Shown in pieces: positions 8,995 to 17,403 of a DNA stretch of 39,317 nt. Below the pieces are notes generated by a model. The model did no database searches. It was not told the DNA's origin and was given only the letters and a program-made list of their open reading frames with translations. The position numbers and the translations under genes were made by a program. Origin of the DNA: Chloroflexota bacterium (GTDB taxonomy: Bacteria > Chloroflexota > Anaerolineae > CG2-30-64-16); NCBI GenBank assembly GCA_029555885.1, contig JAKPQT010000169.1:1-39317 (forward strand), written 5' to 3'. The number at the start of each line of letters is the position of its first letter. Position 1 is the stretch's first letter.

Positions 8995-10626
8995 ATGACA
9001 CAGATGACGACACAAACTGCCCCGGCACGTGAGCGCCCCAAGCGCCGCTCGTCGCCAGCTTTCTGGCTGCTGCTCATCGGCTGGCTCCTGTTTCTGAGCC
9101 TGGTCGCCGGCACCGTCGTGGGCCTGGTGCAAATCTATGGCGGCAACCGCATCCTGGCGGGCGTGGAGGTCCTGGGGCGTAGCCTGAGCGGCCGGACGAC
9201 GGCGGACGCGGCGGCGCGCCTGGATGACGAATGGCGGAGCCGCCGGGTGGTGCTGGAAGCCGCGCAGGCGGACGGCACGGTCAAGACCTGGACCCTCTCG
9301 CCGGTGCAGGTCGGCGCGCTGCTCGATGCCCAGGCCACGGCAGAACAGGCCTACGAGGTGGGACGCGAGGAGTTGCAGCCCGAGACCATCGGCGCATTGA
9401 GCCGCCGCCTGTTGGCATCCACGGGATTCGTGCCCGTGCAGGTACAGCCAGCCGTCATTGCACCGGTGTGGCGCTTCGATAGCCAGGCCGCCGCAGGCAC
9501 CCTGCGGATGCTGGCGAATGAGCTTGAAGTGCCGGTGCAGAACGCAGGCGTGCAGGTGGTGGATGGCCGTATCGAGACGACGCCTGCCACAACGGGCCGG
9601 TCGCTCGATATCGCGGCTGCGCTGGCTGCGCTGGAAGCCTATCCCTGGGATCGGGCCCTTGCACAGCCGGGCGAGGCGCTGCGCTTCGCGCTGCCCATTG
9701 TCGAGCATCCCGCGGCCATCACGGATGTGAGCGCGCTCGTCGCCGAGGTCAGTCCGCTCCTGGCGCAACCGATCGCGATACGGCTGTACGACGCAGTGCG
9801 CAACGAGCGGGCCGAGTGGACCGCCCAGCCCGCGGACATGGGCCGGTGGCTGGCCTTTGGCGTTGCGGCTTCCGCTGAAGGCAGTGAGGCGGCAACCAAT
9901 GCACTGACCTGGTCGGTGGATGAGGCGCGGGTGGCTGAATGGCTGGCCGAGCAGAGCGCCGCGTTTGGCGACGAGCGCTTCGTGGCGGCGAGTGATGCCG
10001 TGCCCTTGCTGGTCGATGCCTTCAAGGCGCGTCAGTCCGCGATCAGCACGCGCATCAGCCACGGCGAACGGGAGCACCTGGTTCAGTCCGGCGAGACGCT
10101 GTCGAGCATCGCGTTCGACTACGGCATCCCTTACCCGTATATCCAGGCGCTGAACCCGGAGACAGCAGAAGGCCTGTTCGCAGGGCAGACGATTCGCATC
10201 CCATCGCAGGATGTCATGCTGCCGCTGCCGGCGATCGAGAACAAGCGCATCGTCATCAGCCTGAGCAAGCAGACCGTGCAGGTCTACGAGAACGGGCAGC
10301 TCAAATGGGACTGGATCGGCAGCACCGGCCTGCCCGACAGCCCGACCTCGCCGGGCGTGTTCCAGGTGCAGAGCCACGAGGAAATGGCCTATGCCGCCAA
10401 CTGGGACCTGTACATGCCCTGGTTCATGGGCATCTACCGGCCCGTGCCCGGCCAGGAGTTCATGAACGGCTTCCACGGCTTTCCGAGCCGCGACCGCCGC
10501 CAGTTGCTCTGGACGAGGAACCTGGGTCGCCCGGTCACGTATGGCTGCATCCTGCTCAGCACGGAGAACGCCAAGCTGCTGTACGACTGGGCGGAAGTGG
10601 GCGTCGTGGTCGAGATTGTCAAATGA
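8995..10626 (+). CDS. Membrane-anchored LysM / L,D-transpeptidase (YkuD) protein
   Basis: 543 residues. An N-terminal cytoplasmic Arg/Lys-rich stretch and one membrane helix (about 22-46) are followed by a PG-binding-4/VanW-type region starting AGVEVLGRSLSG. A LysM module lies at about 357-402 (EHLVQSGETLSSIAFDYGI) and a C-terminal YkuD domain at about 417-543. The catalytic Cys518 lies in RPVTYGCILLS, where TY replaces the common SH before GC, and a conserved His is in GFHGFPS. It should cross-link or attach to peptidoglycan outside the membrane. ATG 8995 is chosen because AGG at 8984-8986 is well spaced; GTG 8986 and ATG 9004 are alternatives. The lipoprotein gene follows in the same direction. 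Confidence 0.88.
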   Translation: MTQMTTQTAPARERPKRRSSPAFWLLLIGWLLFLSLVAGTVVGLVQIYGGNRILAGVEVLGRSLSGRTTADAAARLDDEWRSRRVVLEAAQADGTVKTWTLSPVQVGALLDAQATAEQAYEVGREELQPETIGALSRRLLASTGFVPVQVQPAVIAPVWRFDSQAAAGTLRMLANELEVPVQNAGVQVVDGRIETTPATTGRSLDIAAALAALEAYPWDRALAQPGEALRFALPIVEHPAAITDVSALVAEVSPLLAQPIAIRLYDAVRNERAEWTAQPADMGRWLAFGVAASAEGSEAATNALTWSVDEARVAEWLAEQSAAFGDERFVAASDAVPLLVDAFKARQSAISTRISHGEREHLVQSGETLSSIAFDYGIPYPYIQALNPETAEGLFAGQTIRIPSQDVMLPLPAIENKRIVISLSKQTVQVYENGQLKWDWIGSTGLPDSPTSPGVFQVQSHEEMAYAANWDLYMPWFMGIYRPVPGQEFMNGFHGFPSRDRRQLLWTRNLGRPVTYGCILLSTENAKLLYDWAEVGVVVEIVK

Positions 10627-10634
10627 GTATGCTT

Positions 10635-10677
10635 GTGGGGCAGTGGGCTGTGGCGCAGCCACAGCCCACTGCCCCAC
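10635..10677. repeat. Perfect 19-bp inverted repeat (hairpin) between two exported-protein genes
   Basis: GTGGGGCAGTGGGCTGTGG (10635-10653) is followed by CGCAG and its exact reverse complement (10659-10677). It starts 8 bp after the transpeptidase stop and ends 21 bp before the lipoprotein start. No T-run follows, so it is more likely an RNA-processing or attenuation hairpin, or a mobile palindrome, than a classical terminator. Confidence 0.75.
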
Positions 10678-10698
10678 GTTACATAAAGGATGGTAAGT

Positions 10699-12495
10699 AT
10701 GCAGTTTTCCCGTAAGTGGATCGTATTGAGCCTATTGTCAATAGCCGTGCTGGTGCTGTCCGGCTGTATCGTCAGTACGTCGACGCCCGGCGCGCCTGCG
10801 ACACAGCTGCCGGGCAGCACGCCGACCGTAGAGCCTCCCGCCGGCACCACACCGGCCGTGCCTGCGGGGGTCATCGCCGCGCGCGACATCTTCGCCAGCC
10901 AGATGAACATGGCGGGCGAGGATTTCACGGTCGTTTCCTACGAAGCGGTCGAGTGGCCGGATGGTTGCCTGGGCCTGCCTGAGCCGGATGAGGTCTGTAC
11001 GATGGCGCTTGTGCCGGGCTACCTGATCGTGCTGGAAAGCGATGGCACCCGCCATGCGCTGCGATCAAATCTCGCGGGTAACGTGGTGCGCGTCGCGCCT
11101 CTCATCGAAGATGAACCATCCAGCGAGGTTACGGTTGAACCGGCGGTGCAGGGCGAGACGGTGCTGGCCTGGCAGCAGAAGACGGCGGAAGGCTGCCGCG
11201 CTGCGCAGATTACGCTCACCGGCGTGCAGTACGGCGCGTGTGATGGCCTGCTGGCCGCGGGCGCGCTCAACGAAGATATGGCCCGGACCGCGCAGCTCGA
11301 TGAGATGCTCGCAACCTACGCGCCGTTCACGGCGGATACGCCTGCAGGCCAGGTCACATTCACAGGGCAGGGACCGCTGACCGCGACGCCTGCTGAACAG
11401 CGGATGCTCGCCGAGTGGGCCAGCCAGGTTGCTCGTGAGGCCGAGGTTGGCGCTGCCAGCGCGACGGATGGTCTGGCTTTCGTCTGGCACCGCGAGGGCG
11501 GCATCGCGGGCTTCTGCGACGATCTCTCTGTGTACATGACGGGCATCGCGTATGGCTCGGATTGCAGCGGCACGCTGATTCAGAGCCTGGGCAGCCGCCG
11601 GCTGACCGCGGACGAGCTGGCCGAGCTGTATGCATGGGTGGATGCGCTGGCATCGTTCCAGGAGACGCAAAAGGACCAGGCCACGGCAGATGCAATGACC
11701 GTGGGTCTGCTGCTGACCGGGCGCGGGGAGCGCACGGCCACCGAGGATGAGAAGGCGGCGATGAGTCAGTTCGCCAGCCAGGTGTTGCTGCGCTGGGCGG
11801 ACCCGACCCCCGTGCCGAGCGTGCTGGCGCAGGCCGACCTGATCATCTACGCGGGCCCCGCGGAGACGTATCCTGTGGTGGGCGAGGTGTTTGCCGGCCA
11901 GTCCGCACGCGTCACCGGCGTCAAGCCCGACAGCACGTGGTGGCGCGTGGTTTGCCCGGATGACACATTGGGCAACTGCTGGGTCACGGGGGACTCGAAG
12001 CTGGCCCAGCCGAACGTGCCTGCAGGGGCGACGGGCCTTGACCCGATCGATGAGACGGGCATCTATGCGGCTGTGGCCCGCCAGGTCTACACGGTGGACC
12101 ACACCTATGGCGACAATCCGCCGAACTTCCCGCGCATCTACCTGCTGCGCGCCGATGACATCCGAGCGGGCGGCAGCGATGCGCCGACGCCCGGCATGCC
12201 GGTCATCGCGACGCCGGTGCAGCAGAGCATCGTCGCGGCCCTGAGCGACCTGCCCGCGGAGTTCATCTGGATTACGAAGCTGGCAGACGCGCCGCGCGAC
12301 GAGAACGGCACGATCAAGGATAACGGTGCAGTCATCACCCTGGGAAACGTTCAACCGCAGGAGGACGGCACGATTCAGGTCGCGGCCAGCATCTACATCG
12401 GCATGCTCGCCGCCGGTGGCCAGACCTACGTGCTGGAGCAGGTGGATGGTGTCTGGCAGGTGACAGGCATCGCCGGCATGCAGTGGATTAGCTGA
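10699..12495 (+). CDS. Secreted lipoprotein with bacterial SH3 domain
   Basis: 598 residues. A type II signal peptide runs FSRKWIVLSLLSIAVLVLSGC, with lipobox LSGC, followed by a Thr/Pro-rich spacer. One recognisable unit is EAVEWPDGCLGLPEPDEVC, a pattern I associate with Chloroflexota exported proteins. Two internal repeats resemble each other (FTGQGPLTATPAEQRMLAEWASQV and the later LLLTGRGERTATEDEKAAMSQFASQV region). An SH3-like segment at about 376-435 ends in GNCWVTG. ATG 10699 is favoured over ATG 10690 because AAAGGA lies 8 nt before it. No catalytic motif is visible; cell-surface binding or structural function is likely. It follows the transpeptidase gene. Confidence 0.8.
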   Translation: MQFSRKWIVLSLLSIAVLVLSGCIVSTSTPGAPATQLPGSTPTVEPPAGTTPAVPAGVIAARDIFASQMNMAGEDFTVVSYEAVEWPDGCLGLPEPDEVCTMALVPGYLIVLESDGTRHALRSNLAGNVVRVAPLIEDEPSSEVTVEPAVQGETVLAWQQKTAEGCRAAQITLTGVQYGACDGLLAAGALNEDMARTAQLDEMLATYAPFTADTPAGQVTFTGQGPLTATPAEQRMLAEWASQVAREAEVGAASATDGLAFVWHREGGIAGFCDDLSVYMTGIAYGSDCSGTLIQSLGSRRLTADELAELYAWVDALASFQETQKDQATADAMTVGLLLTGRGERTATEDEKAAMSQFASQVLLRWADPTPVPSVLAQADLIIYAGPAETYPVVGEVFAGQSARVTGVKPDSTWWRVVCPDDTLGNCWVTGDSKLAQPNVPAGATGLDPIDETGIYAAVARQVYTVDHTYGDNPPNFPRIYLLRADDIRAGGSDAPTPGMPVIATPVQQSIVAALSDLPAEFIWITKLADAPRDENGTIKDNGAVITLGNVQPQEDGTIQVAASIYIGMLAAGGQTYVLEQVDGVWQVTGIAGMQWIS

Positions 12496-12528
12496 GGGTC
12501 AGCTGAGGGTTAATAGCAACACACGCTG

Positions 12529-12635
12529 ATAGAACGCTGATCACGCTGATGATCATGATGCACGCTGAATTCTCTCGTTTCGATAAAGTAAAAAATCAGC
12601 GTCAATCATGATTATCAGCGCCATCAGCGTTCTAT
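12529..12635. repeat. Inverted-repeat element, family A copy 1
   Basis: The left arm ATAGAACGCTGATCACGCTG continuing to 12559 and the right arm ending AGCGCCATCAGCGTTCTAT pair over about 31 bp with three mismatches. The element lies between the convergent lipoprotein and patatin genes. Two further copies are at 15392-15520 and 19970-20063; only the arms are conserved and the centres differ. Confidence 0.85.
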
Positions 12636-12640
12636 TCGCT

Positions 12641-13555
12641 CTAGCGATACTGCGGCAGCACGTACTCGCGCGCGCCAGGCACGGTTGCACCGGTAGCGGC
12701 TGCCACCTCGGGACGCGCCAGCGCCCGCGGCCTGGGCGCATCCAGGTAGCGGTTGGCCGTCTCCTTCCCCGCCACGAATTGCTCCTCCGTCTTACTGAAG
12801 TCATTGAACGACAGGTCGTTGAAGGCCGAAATCTGGATGTGGTGCAGATCGATCTGCGGGTCAGCGTCCGCGCGCTGGAGGTCCAGGAAGAACGACTGCG
12901 CCAGCCAGGTTTGCAGCGTACGCATGAAGATGTTGAAGATGCCCTTGGCCGGCGGCTGGATCTCCTCACCGCCGCCTACGTTGATCGCGTAGATCGTCGT
13001 CGCACCCTTGTCCATCGCCACGCTGCACGGCACCTCGGCCAGCACGCCGCCGTCCACCAGTTGCAGGCCGTGATAGTCGAGCGGCGGCTGCAGGACGGGG
13101 ATCACGCTGCTTGCCATCATGCCGTCCAGCAGCGACGAATTGGGATCCTCGCCGAACAGGTACAGCTTGCGGCTGCGCAGGTCCACCGCGGTCAGATAGC
13201 AGGGAATCTTGAGCTGCCCGTAGGTGGTGATGCCAGGGGGCAGCTTGCTGGCAATCAGGTTGCGCATGCCTTCGGTTGGGAAGAAGCCGTCTGCACGGCT
13301 GATCAACCGGCCAATCAACGAGAAGATGCCCCCCGGATAGACAACCTCACGCGTCGCGCTACGCCAGGCGTCCATCAGGCGCGGGATGTTGCTGAGTTCG
13401 GGGCCGTAGGCGGCCATGAAGCCGGAGTTAAGCGAGCCTGCCGAAGTGCCGACCATCATGTCGGGCACGATGCCACGTTCGAGGAGAGCTGCGAGGGCGC
13501 CGACCTGCAACGGCCCCCGGATGCCGCCACCGCTGAGTACAAACGCAGTAGTCAT
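12641..13555 (-). CDS. Patatin-like phospholipase
   Basis: 304 residues. The oxyanion-hole motif is SGGGIRG near the N-terminus. The nucleophile elbow is GTSAGS (36-41, Ser38) and the catalytic Asp168 lies in LVDGGVLAEVPC, completing the Ser-Asp dyad of patatin lipid acyl hydrolases. Start 13555 is preceded by GAAGGGGGG. An earlier in-frame start at 13618 would add a tail that overlaps the promoter. No signal peptide is seen, so it is probably cytoplasmic. It lies downstream of and co-oriented with the TSUP transporter gene, with its own likely promoter in the 92-bp gap. Confidence 0.92.
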   Translation of the reverse strand: MTTAFVLSGGGIRGPLQVGALAALLERGIVPDMMVGTSAGSLNSGFMAAYGPELSNIPRLMDAWRSATREVVYPGGIFSLIGRLISRADGFFPTEGMRNLIASKLPPGITTYGQLKIPCYLTAVDLRSRKLYLFGEDPNSSLLDGMMASSVIPVLQPPLDYHGLQLVDGGVLAEVPCSVAMDKGATTIYAINVGGGEEIQPPAKGIFNIFMRTLQTWLAQSFFLDLQRADADPQIDLHHIQISAFNDLSFNDFSKTEEQFVAGKETANRYLDAPRPRALARPEVAAATGATVPGAREYVLPQYR

Positions 13556-13600
13556 GGTCCCCCCTTCGGTGAGTGTGAAGCTTGTTAGACGCTTGTACTC

Positions 13601-13629
13601 ACTATACACCCTCCCCACCTATAATGCAA
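13601..13629 (-). promoter_or_regulatory. Probable sigma-70 promoter of the patatin gene
   Basis: On the minus strand, TTGCAT (13629-13624), a 17-bp spacer and TATAGT (13606-13601). The -10 box matches five of six consensus bases and the -35 three. Transcription would begin near 13594, about 40 nt upstream of the start codon. Confidence 0.5.
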
Positions 13630-13647
13630 GCGCCTTTTCTTGCAATG

Positions 13648-14409
13648 CTACCGCACGAGATAGATCACGGCCACCACGATGCCGATGGCGACGACCAGCC
13701 AGCGCAGCGTCTGCGGCTGGATGCGACCGGCCAGTTTGCCGCCCAGCACGCCGCCGATGACCGCGCCCACGGCCATGACGAGGGCCACCAGCCAGACGAC
13801 CTGCCCGGAGAACAGAAACAGCGTGGCCGCCGCGATATTTGTGCTGAACGCGACCGCCTGCTTCAGCCCGTTGAGCCGCGTTAGCGAATCGTCGAGGAAC
13901 AGTGCCAGGACGGCCAGCACGATGACGCTCAAGCCCGCGCCGAAGTATCCCCCATAGACCGCGGCCAGCCCCACCGGCAGCAGCGCGATGCGCTCGTTGG
14001 GCGTGCGGTGCGCCGCGGCCGACCGGCGCACCGCCCACTTGCGGAGCGGGTCCTGCAGCGCGAGTAGCCCGGAAGCCAGCAGGATCAGGAAGGGCACCAG
14101 CTCGCGGAACACGCGCTCGCCGGTGTTGAGCAGTAGGAGGCCACCCACGAGGCCGCCGATGGCGCCGGCCGGCATGGCCCACCAGAGTCGCTGCCGCTGG
14201 CCCGCCAGGTCCTTGCGCTGGCCCCACGTCGCGCCGAGATAGCCGGGCGATAAAGCGACCGTGTTCGTGATGTTCGCGGCCACGGCTGGGAGTCCGACGG
14301 CGGTCAACATAGGAAACGAAATCAGCGTGCCGCCGCCCGCCAGCGCGTTGACCAGCCCCGCGGCGAGCGCCGCCAGGGCAACCAGAAGGAATTCAGGAAG
14401 GCTGAGCAT
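13648..14409 (-). CDS. TSUP family (TauE/SafE) membrane transporter
   Basis: 253 residues, almost entirely hydrophobic helices (about 7-8). The N-terminal half has the family pattern [20 protein letters not shown] and the C-terminal half the related [17 protein letters not shown], the internal duplication typical of TauE/SafE permeases. The family exports or takes up sulfite, sulfonates or other small organic anions; the substrate is not evident. Start 14409 lies 220 bp from the divergent MerR gene. Regulation by that MerR protein is possible but not shown. Confidence 0.88.
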   Translation of the reverse strand: MLSLPEFLLVALAALAAGLVNALAGGGTLISFPMLTAVGLPAVAANITNTVALSPGYLGATWGQRKDLAGQRQRLWWAMPAGAIGGLVGGLLLLNTGERVFRELVPFLILLASGLLALQDPLRKWAVRRSAAAHRTPNERIALLPVGLAAVYGGYFGAGLSVIVLAVLALFLDDSLTRLNGLKQAVAFSTNIAAATLFLFSGQVVWLVALVMAVGAVIGGVLGGKLAGRIQPQTLRWLVVAIGIVVAVIYLVR

Positions 14410-14578
14410 GAGTGGGTATGAATCCTTTCGTACACACGGCGAAACTGTTGAGCCGAGCCGGTGTTCGCCGGTCCAGTTGGTTGCGGGTCCAACGTGGAAT
14501 GCGTTCAGAGCGGCATCATAGCGGAGTTTGGCGATGGGCCCAAACTGGAAATTCGTCTGAAATTCATTATATTACCTA

Positions 14579-14609
14579 TTGACATTAACGTTACGTCATA
14601 GTATATGAT
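14579..14609 (+). promoter_or_regulatory. MerR-type promoter with 19-bp spacer and operator dyad
   Basis: TTGACA (14579-14584), a 19-bp spacer and TATGAT (14604-14609). The elongated spacer is the hallmark of promoters activated by MerR-family DNA distortion. An imperfect dyad, TGACATTAACGTTACGTCA (14580-14598), sits inside the spacer. It precedes the MerR/TipAS gene, so autoregulation is likely. AGGAGG at 14618-14623 serves the start codon. Confidence 0.72.
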
Positions 14610-14629
14610 CCCTCCCCAGGAGGTCGGAG

Positions 14630-15385
14630 ATGAGCTATACGGTGAAGCAGCTCGGCAAGCTAGCGGGTGTAAGCGCACGGACCCTGCATTTCTATGATGA
14701 GATCGGGCTGCTGCGCCCCGCGACGCGAACAGCGTCCGGCTATCGCATGTACGGCGAGCGCGAACTGCTCATCCTGCAGCAAATCATGTTCTTTCGCCAG
14801 TTGGACGTGCCGTTGGAGGAGATCCGGCGTATCCTGGCTGATCCCAACTTCGACCAGGTGCGGGCGTTGCGACGCCACCGCGAACTGCTAGAAGCGCAGG
14901 CTGCCCGGCTGGGCCGGTTGATCAAAACGGTCGACAAGACACTACTTATGTTGGAGGGCACTATGACACTCAGTGATGCGGAGCTCTACGAGGGCTTCTC
15001 GCAGGAGCAGATCGAAAGGTACAAGCGCGAGTCGCGCGAGGCCTATGGCGTGGAAGTGGTGGAGGAATCCGAGCGCCGCGCCAAGGGCATGAGTAAGGGC
15101 CAGTGGCAGGCGGTCAGGGATGAAGGCGACGCCGTGACACGCGGGCTGGCCGGCCTGATGGATCGGCCGGTCCACGACCCGGAAGTGCAGGCGCTGATCG
15201 CGCGGCACTACAAGTGGGTCTGCACGTTCTGGACGCCGGATGCCGCCGCCTACACCGGCCTGGGGCAGTTGTACACCGACAACCCGGAGTTCCGGGCGAA
15301 CTACGACAAGTACGCGGTAGGTCTGGCCGACTTTCTGCGCGAGGCTATGGCCTACTACGCCGAGCAGGAACTCGCAGGCAAATAG
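14630..15385 (+). CDS. MerR-family regulator with TipAS-like antibiotic-recognition domain
   Basis: 251 residues. The N-terminal MerR winged helix reads YTVKQLGKLAGVSARTLHFYDEIGLL (4-29), with ARTASGYRMYGERELLILQQI after it. A dimerisation coiled coil spans about 75-110. The C-terminal part (about 120-250) matches TipAS in layout: DAELYEGFSQEQIERYKRESREAYG, then KGQWQAVRDEGDAV, PVHDPEVQALIARHY and YTDNPEFRANYDKYAVGLADFL. TipAS domains bind thiopeptide and other hydrophobic antibiotics and trigger activation. It probably activates its own promoter. The divergent TSUP gene is a possible second target. Confidence 0.93.
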   Translation: MSYTVKQLGKLAGVSARTLHFYDEIGLLRPATRTASGYRMYGERELLILQQIMFFRQLDVPLEEIRRILADPNFDQVRALRRHRELLEAQAARLGRLIKTVDKTLLMLEGTMTLSDAELYEGFSQEQIERYKRESREAYGVEVVEESERRAKGMSKGQWQAVRDEGDAVTRGLAGLMDRPVHDPEVQALIARHYKWVCTFWTPDAAAYTGLGQLYTDNPEFRANYDKYAVGLADFLREAMAYYAEQELAGK

Positions 15386-15391
15386 CCCACG

Positions 15392-15520
15392 AATAGAACG
15401 CTGGTGACGCTGATGTGCCAACCTGAGGTTGGCTCTGATTGACGCTGATCTTTGTCGAGCAAAATCGCAAAAAAGAAGATCAGCGGAGATCAGTCCAATC
15501 AGCGTCATCAGCGTTCTATT
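15392..15520. repeat. Inverted-repeat element, family A copy 2
   Basis: Ends AATAGAACGCTGGTGACGCT and ATCAGCGTCATCAGCGTTCT+ATT. An internal hairpin CCAACCT-G-AGGTTGG lies at 15418-15432. The element sits between the convergent MerR gene and the frameshifted hypothetical gene, the same kind of site as copy 1. Confidence 0.85.
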
Positions 15521-15537
15521 AAGCCTCTGGCTACCCC

Positions 15538-16385
15538 TTACGCGTCGTCGCCGTAGACTTCTTCCTGGTACTCGCGCTTGCGCTGCTTTGCCATCTGCTC
15601 ATCCAGCCACGACAGGAACCGCTCGCGTTCCTCGTCGGAGGCCGTCTGCCAGAGCTTCTGCAGCTTGTCGATGGTGCGGGGCGCCTTCTCGATGCCTGCT
15701 TCGACGTACGCCTGCTTGAGCGTCATCTCCCCGGCTTCCACTGCGTCGACCAGCTCGGGAGCTCGCGTTCGAGGCGTTCCCGCTTGCGCTGGGCCGCGGA
15801 TATCCGCGGCTCCGCCGGTGAGGCCGCGCTCGCTGCGCGATGCTCTGCGCCGGCTTGAATCCCGGCCGGGATGCCCACCGGTCGCCGCGCCGCCAGATCC
15901 TCGTCGCCCTCCGGCTGCAGGCCCATCTGCGCGGCGAACTGCGCCAGCAGCGCCTCGCCGAGCGCGACCTCCGGATCCAGCGCGTCGCTGTCGATATAGG
16001 CCGGCTGCGCCGGAGCCGCGCGGGTGGCCCACGGCGGCGCGTCAGCCCCGCGGCTCGCGGCTTCGTCCAGGATACCACTGAACTTGATGACGAGCTGCAT
16101 GTTCTCGGCCTGACCTTCATCCGCCGTGCGGCGGATCAGATTGCCCAGTGAGGTGTAGGGTTCGTGTGGCGGGGGCGGCGAGAGCGTCTCCCAGATGCGG
16201 TGCTCCACGGCTACGCGCACCGCGGCGAGGAACCCCCGCTCCGACGTCTCTCTTGCACGCCAGGCTGCGTGCAAGCACTCGACCACTTCCTCGCACCACT
16301 CATACGTCCCCGGCACGCCGACGACCGGCAGCAGCGGATCGCTCGCGGCACCCTGATTGGCTGCCGCTGTATTCTTCTTTGCCAA
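15538..16385 (-). pseudogene. Hypothetical protein gene broken by a -1 frameshift
   Basis: Two overlapping frames form one gene. The upstream frame starts at TTG 16385 (GGAGGG 5 nt before it; an ATG at 16481 would draw its first residues from an intergenic repeat). It runs through EWCEEVVECLHAAWRARETS and stops at 15723. The downstream frame carries PELVDAVEAGEMTLKQAYVEAG and ends LDEQMAKQRKREYQEEVYGDDA. One missing G near 15757-15762 would turn ERELPS into ERELPELVDAVEAGE and restore a single protein of about 280 residues. The C-terminal part is charged, helical and intact, so a sequencing or assembly error, or a very recent mutation, is likely. I recognise no family. Confidence 0.65.
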
Positions 16386-16460
16386 AACACCCTCCGGATT
16401 GCAGGTTAGAACGTCTTTTCTACACCGGAATGCCCGAAAATGCAAGTCGCAACGGTGGCG

Positions 16461-16630
16461 GAACGGGTGAAGAGGTGACATGGTGACCAGGTGACATGGC
16501 GATAAGGTGAAGAAATCGCCTCAGAAACGTTGTCCCACACTCATTTCAAGTAGGCCCCGGCATCAGCCGTTCACCTGTTCACCTCTTCACCTTGTCACCT
16601 TGTCACCTCTTCTCCCGTTCACCTCTTCAC
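16461..16630. repeat. GGTGACA-type repeat clusters in inverted orientation (family C)
   Basis: The left cluster (16465-16509) has several octamer-like units such as GGTGAAGAGGTGACATGGTG. The right cluster (16569-16630) has the reverse complements, such as TTCACCTCTTCACCTTGTCA. Together they could form a long hairpin. The right cluster runs into the 3' end of the PIG-L gene and supplies its TGA stop. Confidence 0.75.
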
Positions 16631-17383
16631 AACGTCCTGCAGCGCGGCGGCCAGCGGGTCGGCGTCCGGGGGGCAGAACCCCAGGTGCAGGCGCCGCCGC
16701 CAGCCCTCGGCGTACTCGCAGCAGCCCGACAGCCTGCCCAGGTCACGCCCCAGTTCGCGCATGGTGGCCAGGTAGGAGCTGAGCCCCTGGCTCTCGTCCA
16801 GCCAGCCCTGTTGGCTCCGGTGATGCGCCAGCATTGCCTGCTTGATGTCGATGACATCGCCGATGTTCACGTAGAAGTCCGGCCGGACCGGCTGGCGGAG
16901 CGGGTCGACGTTGCCATAGGGCTGTGCATGGTAGACTGTCACGTCGCCGGTCACCGCAGGCTGCGGCGGGTCAGTCGGGTAGTTCGGCATTCCGCGGGCG
17001 AACGCAGCCGTCACGGCGAGGCGGGCCGCGTTCTGGTGATCCTCCATGTAGTCCACCGGCGAGTGGGTCAGGACGATCTGCGGCGCGACCTCGCGCATGA
17101 CTGCGGCGACGCGCGCCAGCAACCCCGGCTCGTAGAAGATGGCCAGGTCGTCCGTGAGGCTCTCATGGAAGACCGCACCGATGGATGCCGCCGCAGCCCG
17201 CGCCTCGTCGCGGCGGATGCGGATGATCTCGTCCCGGCCGTACTGCGTCGTGCCGCAGGAGCCGTTGGCGATGGTCAGGTAATGCAGCTCATACCCTGCC
17301 CGACCCAGCAGGATGAGCGTACCGGCCATGTGAAACTCGATGTCGTCGGGATGGGCCGCGACCGCGAAGGCGCGTGGGGGCAT
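16619..17383 (-). CDS. PIG-L/LmbE-family deacetylase
   Basis: 254 residues. The zinc-binding motif AAHPDDIEFHMAG (His11, Asp13, Asp14) and the later LTHSPVDYMEDHQNAARL provide the metal ligands of the family. PIG-L enzymes remove acetyl groups from GlcNAc-containing molecules (GlcNAc-PI, mycothiol and bacillithiol precursors, chitobiose-type sugars). Start 17383 is preceded by AAGGAG; an upstream in-frame ATG at 17476 lies in a repeat. It lies 162 bp downstream of a NagB-like gene on the same strand, separated by a palindromic element. The pairing suggests sequential deacetylation and deamination of an amino sugar, which is inference. Confidence 0.9.
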   Translation of the reverse strand: MPPRAFAVAAHPDDIEFHMAGTLILLGRAGYELHYLTIANGSCGTTQYGRDEIIRIRRDEARAAAASIGAVFHESLTDDLAIFYEPGLLARVAAVMREVAPQIVLTHSPVDYMEDHQNAARLAVTAAFARGMPNYPTDPPQPAVTGDVTVYHAQPYGNVDPLRQPVRPDFYVNIGDVIDIKQAMLAHHRSQQGWLDESQGLSSYLATMRELGRDLGRLSGCCEYAEGWRRRLHLGFCPPDADPLAAALQDVVKR

Positions 17384-17403
17384 AGCAGTCTCCTTACTGC
17401 GAA

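Noticed and set aside
8941..10677. 578-codon open frame on the minus strand opposite the transpeptidase gene
   Set aside because: The plus strand carries clear LysM and YkuD motifs with a membrane helix; the antisense product is low-complexity and unrecognisable.
10635..10677. Classical rho-independent terminator
   Set aside because: The hairpin is strong, but no T-run follows, and a co-directional gene starts 21 bp later.
16386..16481. N-terminal extension of the frameshifted hypothetical protein starting at ATG 16481
   Set aside because: Its first residues come from the family C repeat, and a TTG with GGAGGG at good spacing lies at 16385.
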